Shown here: positions 7,237-15,509 of the stretch, piece by piece
How positions within the stretch are numbered: position 1 is the stretch's first letter
Layout of the letters: each line of letters starts with the position of its first letter
Source: DASCOT01 sp036012155
GTDB lineage: Bacteria; Acidobacteriota; UBA890; WLXD01
NCBI GenBank assembly: GCA_036012155.1
Contig: DASCOT010000166.1
Span: forward strand, 1-17,978
Reading direction: 5' to 3'
DNA length: 17,978 nucleotides
Notes under the pieces: model-generated
The model's database searches: none
What the model was told of the DNA's origin: nothing
Seen by the model: only the letters and a program-made list of their open reading frames with translations
Position numbers and translations under genes: made by a program

Positions 7237-8694
7237 TCACTGCTCGGCCAGTAGGCGGCGGTGGGTGGCCAGAGCACGGGATTCGAGGTCACTTTGTCCT
7301 AGTGCCCGATAGACGCTGGCCAGGTTCAGATAGTGAGCCGGCGTCGTTGGCTGCACGGTCACGGCGGATTGATAGGCGTTCAAGGCCTCCGCCGGTTGTC
7401 CGATCGCCATGAGTGCATTGCCGAGCGCCGCGTAGCCAGGACCGTACATCGGGTTCAGCTCCACGGCTCGCTCCAGAAATCCGACCGCGTCGGCAGGTTG
7501 GCCGGTACGATGCAGCAATACCCCACGAAGGTAGAGAGCCTCCCAATCGTCAGGATAGAGCTCCAGCGCGCGGGACGCAGCCTGTAAGCCGGTGTCTGGC
7601 TCATCGCCCCCCAACGCCATGCGAGCCTGCACGATGAGGACATTCAGGTCGTCAGGTGCCAGTTGCGCCAGCTCCTCGGTTACCGCGCGCACCCCGGCCA
7701 GGTCTTGAGCGGCGATTGCCACGTCGACAGCTCCCCTGAGTAGCCCGATGCGGCGCTGGAGCTCTTCCTCATTGTCGCGTGCCTGGGATAGCTCCTGGAA
7801 CCGCTCCTGGTGAACGCGGGCGGCGTCCCGCTCGCCCAAACGTGCGTAGACCAACGCAATCCGGTAGTGGGCATCGGGCTGCTCGGAGTCGATCTCCAGG
7901 CTGGAGCGGAGCGCCTCCCGGGCCGGCTCGAGCTCACCCCGCGACGCCCGGATCCGACCGATCAGGTAGAGCGCCATGGCATTGCCAGGATCGGCCGCCG
8001 TCGTCGCTTCGAGGTGCATCAGGGCTCGCGTGTACTCCTCGGGTCGATCAGCCAGTGCCATCCCGAGCCCGAAGTGGCCCCTGACGTGATCCGGTTCGAG
8101 CGCCACGACGCGTTCCATCGTGGCGATCGCGCCGTCGATGTCCTCGTCGAGGTACTGCTCCATCCCGAGCACGCTCATTGCCACGACGTCGCCGGGACGC
8201 AGCTCGAGGTACTGACGTAGGTGCTCGATGGCGTTTCGGTGCAAGACCAGCTGCACCTCGACGCCAGCGGCCTTCCGGTATCCGACCGGAAAGTCCGGCG
8301 CCACCGTGATGGCGCGCTTGTAGTAGTCGAGCGCGCTGTCGAGGTCGCCAGCGTCCGATTGCAGGTCACCCAGCGCAATGAGCGCCCCGGCGTTTGTCGG
8401 ATCGAGCCGGACCGCCCGAAGGTATTGCTGTGCCGCGCCGCGTGGGTCTCCCGATCGTCGCAACGCGTGGCCCATCCAGAGCGCCACCTCGCCCGACTCG
8501 GGACGCTCGGTGGCGAGGCCGCCGAGCAGCTCTAGCGCTTCCTCGACCCGGCCGTCGACAACAGCTCGGCGTGCCGCGGCCAGTTCCGGATCCCCTCGCT
8601 GAGCCTGGCCGCCCGACGTGGTTGCGACCGGGCCGAGCCCGACCAGAGCGAACACCGCAGCGGCACAGATAGCGCCCCACGTCCGGGACATCAC
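7237..8694 (-). CDS. Secreted tetratricopeptide-repeat protein
   Basis: A 485-residue protein made almost entirely of TPR helices behind a signal peptide (WGAICAAAVFALVGLGPVA, cleavage near GGQAQ). About eleven TPR units can be followed, for example VALWMGHALRRSGDPRGAAQ near residue 70, ALIALGDLQSDAGDLDSALD near 104, ALYLIGRIRASRGELEPARE near 240 and GYAALGNALMAIGQPAEALN near 420; a non-TPR linker of about 40 residues around 305-345 separates two blocks. TPRs are protein-docking surfaces, so this is a periplasmic scaffold. The GTG at 8694 overlaps the TGA of the oxidoreductase gene (GTGA), with GGAG about 10 nt upstream; the ATG at 8691 also overlaps the stop by one base (TGATG). Either start implies translational coupling. 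Partner unknown; the neighbouring CRTAC1 or sulfatase-TPR proteins are candidates by context only. Confidence 0.85.
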   Translation of the reverse strand: MMSRTWGAICAAAVFALVGLGPVATTSGGQAQRGDPELAAARRAVVDGRVEEALELLGGLATERPESGEVALWMGHALRRSGDPRGAAQQYLRAVRLDPTNAGALIALGDLQSDAGDLDSALDYYKRAITVAPDFPVGYRKAAGVEVQLVLHRNAIEHLRQYLELRPGDVVAMSVLGMEQYLDEDIDGAIATMERVVALEPDHVRGHFGLGMALADRPEEYTRALMHLEATTAADPGNAMALYLIGRIRASRGELEPAREALRSSLEIDSEQPDAHYRIALVYARLGERDAARVHQERFQELSQARDNEEELQRRIGLLRGAVDVAIAAQDLAGVRAVTEELAQLAPDDLNVLIVQARMALGGDEPDTGLQAASRALELYPDDWEALYLRGVLLHRTGQPADAVGFLERAVELNPMYGPGYAALGNALMAIGQPAEALNAYQSAVTVQPTTPAHYLNLASVYRALGQSDLESRALATHRRLLAEQ

Positions 8695-9620
8695 GAGGTC
8701 GGTTCTCCGCGGTGTTCCGGTACGCGAGCAGAATTATCGTGCGCAGCCAGCTCGCGAGCGTGCAACAACTCGCGGTGTACCTGCAGATACTCGGTGACCG
8801 CCCGCTGATCAATACGGCCCGTCGCCGTTGCCTCGACGAAATCACGCAGCAATCCCTCGTACTCGTTCACTTCGTGGGTTGCGTCGAGCGAAAGTTGGTC
8901 CGGCGTCGAGCCCGTGCCATGCCAGGCGCGCACTTCGAGTCGATACGGGAGGTTGTCGCGGGTGTCGGTCGTCGCTTGTAGCTGGATGCCGTGCAGGCGC
9001 CCTCTGACGGTGGCACGGAGTGGATAGTCGGCCCCATCACCCATGCCGTCGGCGCGAGCCCACAGATCGGCCATCGGCTCACCGTCGGCACGACTCAGCC
9101 AACGCGCCAGATCGAGCACGTGCACGCCCAGCGTGAAGAAGGCGCCGCCGGTGCGGTCCTGGCGACGGGTCCAGTCCTTTCCGGAGGCGAGATCATCGAT
9201 CCCGAGCGTGTACGAACACTCGATCCGACGTGGTTTCTGCAGAGCGTCGCGTAGCTCCCGGAGCCGTGAGTTCCAGCGCATGCGGAAGCCGACGTGGATG
9301 GGCACATCGGTCTGCGGCAGCTCCCGTTCGAGGTCGTTGAGCTCGGCAGCGGATATCAACAGGGGCTTCTCGACCATGACGGCTCGGCCGGCGCGCACAG
9401 CGGCGAGACAGCTGCTGGCGTGAAGATCGTTGGGCACCGCGATGGTTACGCCGTCGACATGCGGTAGCAGCTGTTCCATCGATTCGAACCACGGCACGTC
9501 CAGATCTGTGGGGCATCTCCGCGCCGCAACTCCAGCCACACGCGCGCCCGCTCGTCGCACCATGGCGGCGTGCAGGCGCGCGATCTCCCCCCAGCCGACG
9601 ATACCGATTCTGACCGCCAT
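8691..9620 (-). CDS. Gfo/Idh/MocA-family oxidoreductase
   Basis: A 309-residue cytoplasmic NAD(P)-dependent dehydrogenase, short for a family of usually 330-440. The Rossmann motif is Gly6-x-x-Gly9-x-Gly11-x-x-Ala14 (RIGIVGWGEIARLH). The family EKP motif is at 84-86, with the catalytic-site Lys85, and the GGAFFTLGVHVLDLARWL stretch (158-175) supplies the conserved His167. Members oxidise or reduce sugars, inositols or sugar acids, or epimerise nucleotide sugars through a keto intermediate; the substrate cannot be told here. ATG 9620 has GGGGAG about 10 nt upstream. It is the first gene of a two-gene operon with the secreted TPR protein and is divergent from the CRTAC1 gene. No signal peptide is present, so it acts inside the cell, unlike its neighbours. 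Confidence 0.9.
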   Translation of the reverse strand: MAVRIGIVGWGEIARLHAAMVRRAGARVAGVAARRCPTDLDVPWFESMEQLLPHVDGVTIAVPNDLHASSCLAAVRAGRAVMVEKPLLISAAELNDLERELPQTDVPIHVGFRMRWNSRLRELRDALQKPRRIECSYTLGIDDLASGKDWTRRQDRTGGAFFTLGVHVLDLARWLSRADGEPMADLWARADGMGDGADYPLRATVRGRLHGIQLQATTDTRDNLPYRLEVRAWHGTGSTPDQLSLDATHEVNEYEGLLRDFVEATATGRIDQRAVTEYLQVHRELLHARELAAHDNSARVPEHRGEPTS

Positions 9621-9734
9621 TCGAAGACTGCTCCCCGCTATGCTTCAGGTTCGCCAGACCGTTAGAGTCCACGGTACTCAGTATGCAACAGGCGGCGCCG
9701 ACTCCCGTGGCGGCCCTGCCGGCGGGGGACTGAT
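9621..9734. promoter_or_regulatory. Divergent intergenic region between Gfo/Idh and CRTAC1 genes
   Basis: A 114-bp gap that must carry both divergent promoters. It holds GTATGCA at 9681-9687, whose reverse complement TGCATAC is the core of the candidate GntR operator at 11691-11702; outside this core the match is weak (about 7 of 12 to ATTGTATACAAT). A G-rich ribosome-binding site (GGGGGA) precedes the TTG start at 9735. No clear -35/-10 pair was found. Confidence 0.3.
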
Positions 9735-11540
9735 TTGCACGAGCGGCATCGGGCGTCGTCACTGGCTTGCTGTGGAGCGCTGGCTCTCCTCTTGTTCTCG
9801 GCCGCAGCGGCGGCGGTGGACGCGCAGACGAACGGTGCCTGGTTCGTTGATCGCGCCGCCGAGCGGGGGGTCGACTCTCGGACGCTGTACGGTGGCGACG
9901 ACAAGCGCCTGATCACCGAGGCGGGGGGCTCCGGCGCCGGCTGGATCGACCTCGATGTCGATGGTCGACTCGACCTGTTCATGCCCAACGCTCTCGTCGC
10001 GCCAGCCGATCACCCGAGCGTGGCGGCGAGTCGCCTCGGCGTGGATCGTCAGGAGGGTGTCGGGGGCGGCGCGCTTGGCCACCGCCTGTATCGTGCCACG
10101 GCTGACGCCTTCGAAGAGGTCGGAGCCCTGGCAGGAGTGGCTCAGGTTGCCTGGGCCAACGGGGTGGCCGTAGGCGACTTCGACAACGATGGTTGGCCGG
10201 ACCTCTATGTGAGTGCCATTGGTGCCAACCAGCTGTTTCGTAATAACGGAGACGGCACCTTCGATGCCGTGCGCGCCGGTGTTGAAGATCCCGGTTGGAG
10301 CACGACCGCAGTGTTCGTCGATTGGGACGGCGATGGGAATCTGGATCTGTACGTGCCGAACTACGTCGACTTCGATGCCGACGTGGCGCGCTCTGCAGCC
10401 TGCCATCTGCATCTGCGCGGCGTCGAGGTGTTTTGCGGTCCGCACGGCCTGGCAGGGCAGCGTGACGCGCTCTATAGGAACCGTGCCGACGGTAGCTGGG
10501 TGCCGTGGCCTGGTGCAACGATCGATGCCGAGACGACGTACAGCCTCGCCGCGCTGGCGACCGACTGCGACGGCGATCGGCTTCCGGAGATCTACGTTGC
10601 CACCGACTCGACCATCAACCACCTGTATCGGCACGACGATGCGGGCACCCCGGACGACTGGTCGTTCCTCAGCGGCGCCGGGCTCAGTGCTTCAGGTGTG
10701 CCCCAGGCGGGCATGGGGGTCAGTGCCGGGGACTTCGACGGTGATGGTCTGCTCGATCTCACGGTTACCAATTTCCAGCACGATCGCAACAACCTGTACC
10801 TTGGCCTCGGCGAATGCTCGTACGAAGACGTCGGCGAGGCAGCCGGCATCGCCCTACCGTCGGTACCGTTTATGGGGTGGGGCACGCTGATGATCGACGT
10901 CGATGGCGATGCTGACCTCGATGTCTTCACGGTCAACGGCCACATCTATCCGCAGGTAGACCAGCCGGGAGCGGACGAGGGAGCCCGCGCCGAGCTATTC
11001 GATCCGCGCCGCGACCCCGAGGACCTGGAGACCTACGCTCAGCACAACCTTCTGTTCATGAATCGCCTGCGCCAGACGGGCGAGCCAGTGGTCGATGAGC
11101 GCGCTGCGGCAAGCGGTCCGGCGCTGGCGGTGCGGGCAGTGTCTCGCGGGGCGAGCTATGGCGACTATGACAACGACGGCGATCTCGACATTCTGGTCAC
11201 CAACATGGATAGCGGGACGGCGCTGCTGACCAACGAGGGGGTCATGGAACATCGGCCCATCCGGCTGACGCTGATCGGCCGCGACTCCAATCGCAGCGCT
11301 TACGGAGCGCTCATCCGCGTGGTCAGCGGTGGCGTCAGCCAGGTCCACGAGCTACGCCACAGCGATGGGTATCTGGGCAGCAACGATCCGCGTCCGCTGA
11401 TCTTCCTGCCGGGGGGCCGCGTCGACACGCTAGAAATCGGCTGGCCGAGCGGCGCCCGCCTCGAGCTCACCGGGCTGGAGCCCGCCTGGCTGGTGATCGA
11501 CGAGGCGCGCGGCGTAATCGCCCGCCGGCCTCTCGAATAA
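9735..11540 (+). CDS. CRTAC1-family secreted beta-propeller protein (FG-GAP/VCBS repeats, ASPIC/UnbV)
   Basis: A 601-residue secreted protein. The signal peptide is CCGALALLLFSAAAAAVDAQ (12-31). Seven calcium-binding D-x-D-x-D-G-x-x-D type loops form an integrin-like propeller, at about 72, 148, 196, 277, 333, 388 and 477; for example GDFDNDGWPDLYV and GDYDNDGDLDILV. The family cysteine segment C-x-L-H-L-R-G-V-E-V-F-C-G-P-H-G-L is at about 223-239. The C-terminus (about 510-590) is the ASPIC/UnbV domain, with HSDGYLGSNDP and IGWPSGARLEL. It probably binds a ligand or protein partner in the periplasm or outside the cell. The start is TTG 9735, preceded by GGGGGA; there is no ATG or GTG between it and the in-frame stop at 9663, and starting later would cut the signal peptide. 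It is divergent from Gfo/Idh-TPR. Confidence 0.9.
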   Translation: MHERHRASSLACCGALALLLFSAAAAAVDAQTNGAWFVDRAAERGVDSRTLYGGDDKRLITEAGGSGAGWIDLDVDGRLDLFMPNALVAPADHPSVAASRLGVDRQEGVGGGALGHRLYRATADAFEEVGALAGVAQVAWANGVAVGDFDNDGWPDLYVSAIGANQLFRNNGDGTFDAVRAGVEDPGWSTTAVFVDWDGDGNLDLYVPNYVDFDADVARSAACHLHLRGVEVFCGPHGLAGQRDALYRNRADGSWVPWPGATIDAETTYSLAALATDCDGDRLPEIYVATDSTINHLYRHDDAGTPDDWSFLSGAGLSASGVPQAGMGVSAGDFDGDGLLDLTVTNFQHDRNNLYLGLGECSYEDVGEAAGIALPSVPFMGWGTLMIDVDGDADLDVFTVNGHIYPQVDQPGADEGARAELFDPRRDPEDLETYAQHNLLFMNRLRQTGEPVVDERAAASGPALAVRAVSRGASYGDYDNDGDLDILVTNMDSGTALLTNEGVMEHRPIRLTLIGRDSNRSAYGALIRVVSGGVSQVHELRHSDGYLGSNDPRPLIFLPGGRVDTLEIGWPSGARLELTGLEPAWLVIDEARGVIARRPLE

Positions 11541-11545
11541 CGGCT

Positions 11546-11560
11546 CTTGCGTACCGCAAG
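11546..11560 (+). terminator. Small hairpin just after the CRTAC1 gene
   Basis: CTTGCG-tac-CGCAAG is a perfect 6-bp stem with a 3-nt loop, starting 5 nt after the TAA of the CRTAC1 gene. There is no T-run after it, so it is not a classical intrinsic terminator; it could protect the 3' end or act with Rho. Confidence 0.35.
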
Positions 11561-11672
11561 TGACGACGGAACGCGCCATCCCCCTTGTATCGGCGCCTTT
11601 CTCTGATGAATCGTCAGGAAGTCGTCAAGTTTCCGGGCCCATGGCCTTTACACGGATGCTCGAGCGTCGTTA

Positions 11673-11723
11673 GATTAGGGCTAATCGAATACTGCATACA
11701 ATATCCCATACACTATGGGCAGT
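11673..11723 (+). promoter_or_regulatory. Candidate GntR operator and promoter upstream of the second GntR gene
   Basis: An AT-rich island in GC-rich DNA. It contains GATTAG-gg-CTAATC (11673-11686); ACTGCATACAAT at 11691-11702, which matches the FadR-type palindrome ATTGTATACAAT at 10 of 12 positions; a direct repeat CATACAATAT / CATACACTAT (11695-11704, 11707-11716; 9 of 10, 12-bp spacing); and CCCATA-cac-TATGGG (11705-11719). TACAAT at 11697-11702 is one base off the sigma-70 -10 consensus and lies inside the operator-like 12-mer, so binding would block RNA polymerase. The predicted start of transcription near 11709 fits a GTG start at 11726 with a very short leader. No good -35 box is seen. 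Confidence 0.5.
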
Positions 11724-11725
11724 CA

Positions 11726-12499
11726 GTGACTGAGACTTGGCCGCTACTGCGTACCGCTACGCTGACCGATCAGGTCTATCAAATCCTCCGAGATCGCGTG
11801 TTGGCCGCGAGCCTGAAGCCTGGTGAGTTCATTCGGGAACAAGAAGTGAGCGAGCGACTGCAGGTGAGTCGTACGCCGGTACGAGAGGCGCTGGGTCGTC
11901 TTGCGTCCGAGGGGTTTCTCGAGCGCATTCCCCATCGTGGCTTTCGGGTACCGGAGGAGTCTGTCGCTGACCTCGCCGATTCTTATCCGATCATGTGTGC
12001 GCTGGAGATTCTCGCTGCTGAGGAGTCGTTCTCGCGATTGGACGCCGCGGCTCTGGAGGAGCTCCGGGAAGTGAACCGGAGCTATCGCGACGCGTTCGAC
12101 CAGCAGGCCATTGGTGCCGGCATCGCCGTCAACCACGAGTTCCATCACCTGCTTTCGGCTGGCTCGAAGAACGATCGCCTACTACGCATGCTCGACGAGC
12201 TTCGCTCGAAGGTGAAGAGCCTGGAGGTCTGGGCGTTCTCGCACATCAACGAGTGGACCGAGTCGATCGACCAGCACGAGCAGATACTCGATGCGATCGA
12301 AGCGGGGCGTTTTGAACATGCCATCGAGGTGCTGAAGGAAAACCGATCCAAGACCTACCACGAGTACCAAACCAACAGCTGGCCATACGCTAAAATGCGT
12401 CCAGCCAGTGACAACCTGCCGGTAGAGTCGGAGACCGCGGCGTCGGTCAAGGGCTCTGCGAATTCGGGCGATCGGCACGCCCCGGAAACAACCTCGTAA
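11726..12499 (+). CDS. GntR/FCD-family transcriptional regulator (full length)
   Basis: A 257-residue FadR-type regulator. The winged helix-turn-helix is at about 10-78 with recognition helix VSRTPVREAL (47-56), identical in its first seven residues to that of the paralogue at 6459-7037. The FCD effector domain runs from about 85 to 215 and contains IAVNHEFHHLL (133-143) and DQHEQILDAIEAG (182-194), the usual positions of the metal/ligand histidines; the first acidic ligand appears as Asn136. A polar 40-residue tail (about 218-257) is extra. I chose GTG 11726 because homology with the paralogue begins right after it (TETWP versus EAWPT) and because the promoter-like region ends just upstream; the open frame extends to TTG 11585, but that part reads as non-protein. 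It lies 46 bp before the TonB receptor, so that gene and its own promoter are likely targets. Confidence 0.85.
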   Translation: MTETWPLLRTATLTDQVYQILRDRVLAASLKPGEFIREQEVSERLQVSRTPVREALGRLASEGFLERIPHRGFRVPEESVADLADSYPIMCALEILAAEESFSRLDAAALEELREVNRSYRDAFDQQAIGAGIAVNHEFHHLLSAGSKNDRLLRMLDELRSKVKSLEVWAFSHINEWTESIDQHEQILDAIEAGRFEHAIEVLKENRSKTYHEYQTNSWPYAKMRPASDNLPVESETAASVKGSANSGDRHAPETTS

Positions 12500-12545
12500 A
12501 GACACTTCATCAACGTTGCCCATAGCCCCATCGAGGAGAGCTCAT

Positions 12546-15365
12546 ATGCGACGCGCTGTTTGGCTGATTCCCGTTACCGCGGCCCTCGTCTTGTTGCTGA
12601 CGACGCCGACGAACGTCATGGCACAGGGCGCCACCGGCCGTACCGGAGTGCTCACCGGGACCGTCTCGGACCCGGATGGCGCACCGTTGCCAGGTGTCAC
12701 CGTTACCGTCTCCGGCCCGGTGTTGATCACGCCGAGCGTCACCGTCACCGGAGTCGCCGGACGGTACAGAGCGCCGGCGCTGCCGCCTGGCCTCTATACG
12801 GTCGATGCGGTGCTGGAAGGCTTCGGCCCGATGCAGCAGAACGATGTCCGGGTGAGCATGGGCGCCACGCTGGCGGTCAACTTCACCATGGAGATCGGCG
12901 GTGTGGAGGAGACCATCACGGTCACCGGTGAGGCGCCGCTGGTCGATGTCAAGGGCTCGGCATCGAACACCACCACGTTCAACGACGAGTACCTCGATGC
13001 GCTCCCGGCCAACCGCGGCAACAGCGGTGCATCGGACTTTCTCGGTATGGCACCGGGCGCCAACGTCGGTGACACCGACCGCGCCGGCGGGGTGACCGGA
13101 CGGCGCACGTCCGCCCTGGGTGGTACGAGCCAGGGAACCCAGTTCTCCTACGATGGCGTGCTGGTGAACTCCGCCGAGGGTGGCGAGGTCGAGATGCAGA
13201 TGGATGTCGACAACGTCGCCGAGGCGTCGTTCGGCGGCGTTGGGGCCCCGGCTGAGGTCGGTGGCTACAGTGGCATGGTCATGAACCTGGTGACCAAGTC
13301 CGGTGGGCCGCGCCTGCAGGGCACGGCGAACTACTTCCTGCGCGCCGACGGCTGGAACGCGCAGAACTCGGACGACCCGCAGTTCATCCAGAGCGTCAAC
13401 AACAACAACCAGCAGCACCTCGATATCGGTGGTCCGCTGGCAGCCAACAAGCTCTGGGGCTACGGTTCGTATCGTCGTAACAAGTCGAACTTTGCTACCG
13501 AGGTCTCGGGCGGTACCGAGGGGTTCAACAAGCGCTGGTCGGTGTTCGGCAAGTTGTCCTGGCAGATCTCGCCCAAGGACCGGTTGCAGGGAAGCGTGCA
13601 GTTCGAGCGCCAGTCCGGACTGGACGCGGCGGATCTGTTCGTCGCGCCCGAGGCGGTGTTCGCGCCATGGGGCAAGTGGGACACCTACTTCGCCGACTAT
13701 CTGCGTATCTTCAGCCCCGACACGGTGCTCGAGGTTCACGCCGGGCTGGCCTCCAACGCTAGCGCCGACTTCCCGGGCGCCACGGACATCCACCCCGACA
13801 CCGATACGAGCAACCTGTTGCCGGCGGGTCACTTCGACGAGGCCACCAACCTGTTGTCGGAGAGCCCGGGATTCTTCTTCGATCGCACCCGGAACCGTTA
13901 TCAGCTCAACGCCTCGATCAGTCATTACGCCGACGAGTTTCTCGGCGGCTCACACGACTTCAAGGCGGGGATCCAGTCGTCGAGCGATCCGACTCGAACC
14001 CACACAGGGTTCCTGGGCGGTGCGTACTACATCGACTACGCCGGGGAGCCGTTCCTCAGGCTCGAAGTGCCTGGCCAGGACGACCGGCCCAAGAACCGCA
14101 CAATAGCGTTCTTTGCCCAGGATGCCTGGACACTCGGCGGTGATCGCCTGACGCTCAACCCGGGCGTGCGCATCACCTCCTGGCAGGGCAGTGGAACCAC
14201 GGACATCGGCGGCGCCACCGGCTTTGCTCCGGTGTTCGAGGACTTTGGTCCCATCTTCAAGCCGAAGACCGGCATCGCGCCGCGTATTGGCGCGACCTAC
14301 GATCTCTTGGGCGACGGCACGACGGCCCTCAAGGGTCACTTTGGCAAGTACTACTCGCAGATCATCACCAGCATGTACCTGGCTCCGGGCGAGTCGCTAT
14401 TCCAGGAATTCGAATGGAACGGCGACGAGTACGAGCTTGCGTTCACCGAGTTCCAGTCGCCGATCACGCCGGTCGACCCGAACATCCGGATGAGCTACTT
14501 CAACGAGTTCAGCTTCGGTATCGAGCGCCAGCTGAGCCGCACGGTGGGCGTCGAGCTGACCTACATCAACCGTCGAACCAAGGACTTCCAGGACTTCCGC
14601 CTGGGCAACGGGATCTTCGAGAACGTAACCGGCGTAGATCCTGTGACAGGGACCAGTTACCAGCTCTGGAATCACCTGAACCCCGAGGAGCAGCAGCTGC
14701 TCAACACCAACCCGGGGCGTCTGCCGATCCTGTCGCCGTTCGGCTTCAACAACTTCAAGCAATCGCGAAGGTACGACGGCGTCGGCCTGACCGTCGAGAA
14801 ACGCTTCGCCGACAACTGGATGGCGAACGTCTCCTATTTCTACGGTCGTACGAAGGGAACCGATGACACCGAGTTCGAGAACGGGCGCGGATCGTCGCTC
14901 GGGCCCTCGCGTAACTGGAGCAACCCTAACAACCACTTCAACGCCGATGGCCCATTGGCCGGCGACCGGCCGCACAACATCAAGGCGACCGGAAGTGCGC
15001 GGATCGGCAGCCATATCGCGGTTGGCGGGTTCTTCTGGTTGCAATCCGGTAACTCCTATGCGCGCGAATACACGTTCCGCGATGTCGAGTCGAACACCCG
15101 CGATTTCGAGATCTTTGCCGAGCCGCGTGGTAGCCGGCGTACTCCGACGCAGGCCAACCTCGATCTCCGGGCCGAGGCCCGGTACCGTGTCGGTGGGTCG
15201 CAGTTGCGCGTCATGGCGGATATCTTCAACGTGTTCAACTCGAACACGGTGACCAATGTCGAGAACGAGGACGACCCGTTCTCCGATGCGGACAACGCCT
15301 TCGAGGTGGTCCGCGATATCCGCTTCCCGCGCAACGTCCGGCTTGGATTCATCTTGAACTTCTAG
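12546..15365 (+). CDS. TonB-dependent receptor with carboxypeptidase-regulatory-like domain (Oar-like)
   Basis: A 939-residue outer-membrane receptor for energised uptake. Signal peptide: residues 1-27, ending MAQG. A carboxypeptidase-regulatory-like Ig domain is at about 33-115 (GTVSDPDGAPLPGVTVTVSG, then PPGLYTVDAVLEGF). EETITVTGEAPLVD (121-134) is the typical TonB-box/linker sequence that starts the plug, and VMNLVTKSGG near 250 ends the plug signature. The remaining 680 residues are beta-barrel strands closing with the C-terminal outer-membrane signature RLGFILNF. ATG 12546 has GAGGAG 8-13 nt upstream; the frame is open back to TTG 12516, but the ribosome-binding site decides. It follows the GntR gene by 46 bp and is closed by a strong terminator. 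The substrate (peptide, glycan or siderophore) cannot be told. Confidence 0.93.
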   Translation: MRRAVWLIPVTAALVLLLTTPTNVMAQGATGRTGVLTGTVSDPDGAPLPGVTVTVSGPVLITPSVTVTGVAGRYRAPALPPGLYTVDAVLEGFGPMQQNDVRVSMGATLAVNFTMEIGGVEETITVTGEAPLVDVKGSASNTTTFNDEYLDALPANRGNSGASDFLGMAPGANVGDTDRAGGVTGRRTSALGGTSQGTQFSYDGVLVNSAEGGEVEMQMDVDNVAEASFGGVGAPAEVGGYSGMVMNLVTKSGGPRLQGTANYFLRADGWNAQNSDDPQFIQSVNNNNQQHLDIGGPLAANKLWGYGSYRRNKSNFATEVSGGTEGFNKRWSVFGKLSWQISPKDRLQGSVQFERQSGLDAADLFVAPEAVFAPWGKWDTYFADYLRIFSPDTVLEVHAGLASNASADFPGATDIHPDTDTSNLLPAGHFDEATNLLSESPGFFFDRTRNRYQLNASISHYADEFLGGSHDFKAGIQSSSDPTRTHTGFLGGAYYIDYAGEPFLRLEVPGQDDRPKNRTIAFFAQDAWTLGGDRLTLNPGVRITSWQGSGTTDIGGATGFAPVFEDFGPIFKPKTGIAPRIGATYDLLGDGTTALKGHFGKYYSQIITSMYLAPGESLFQEFEWNGDEYELAFTEFQSPITPVDPNIRMSYFNEFSFGIERQLSRTVGVELTYINRRTKDFQDFRLGNGIFENVTGVDPVTGTSYQLWNHLNPEEQQLLNTNPGRLPILSPFGFNNFKQSRRYDGVGLTVEKRFADNWMANVSYFYGRTKGTDDTEFENGRGSSLGPSRNWSNPNNHFNADGPLAGDRPHNIKATGSARIGSHIAVGGFFWLQSGNSYAREYTFRDVESNTRDFEIFAEPRGSRRTPTQANLDLRAEARYRVGGSQLRVMADIFNVFNSNTVTNVENEDDPFSDADNAFEVVRDIRFPRNVRLGFILNF

Positions 15366-15389
15366 GCCTGACCGCGAGAACGCGGCAAG

Positions 15390-15430
15390 ATACCGGGGGG
15401 ACGGAGCGATCCGTTCCCCCGTATTTGTTT
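15390..15430 (+). terminator. Rho-independent terminator after the TonB receptor
   Basis: A long GC-rich stem starts 24 nt after the stop: 15390-15405 pairs with 15410-15424 around the loop GCGA (ATAC/GTAT at the base, five G-C pairs, ACGGA/TCCGT at the top), with one bulged C and one G-T pair. It is followed by TTGTTT. This separates the receptor transcript from the sulfatase-TPR gene. Confidence 0.85.
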
Positions 15431-15509
15431 GGAGGGCTCGGTGACGATCTGGTGAACGAAACCGACCCTCGATCACCGCACTACCGTTTCCCTGTTGCAG
15501 GCCATAGCG

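Noticed and set aside
11585..11725. N-terminal extension of the second GntR protein from TTG 11585 or ATG 11606
   Set aside because: The extension has no similarity to the paralogue and would span the operator and -10-like region; GTG 11726 fits better.
12510..13925. 471-codon open frame on the minus strand
   Set aside because: Antisense shadow of the TonB receptor; no domain, no signal and no credible ribosome-binding site.
15431..15455. Strong GGAGGG followed by GTG ACG ATC TGG TGA, a possible leader peptide
   Set aside because: Four codons only, with no regulatory residue bias; in-frame stop before the real gene. Probably chance.
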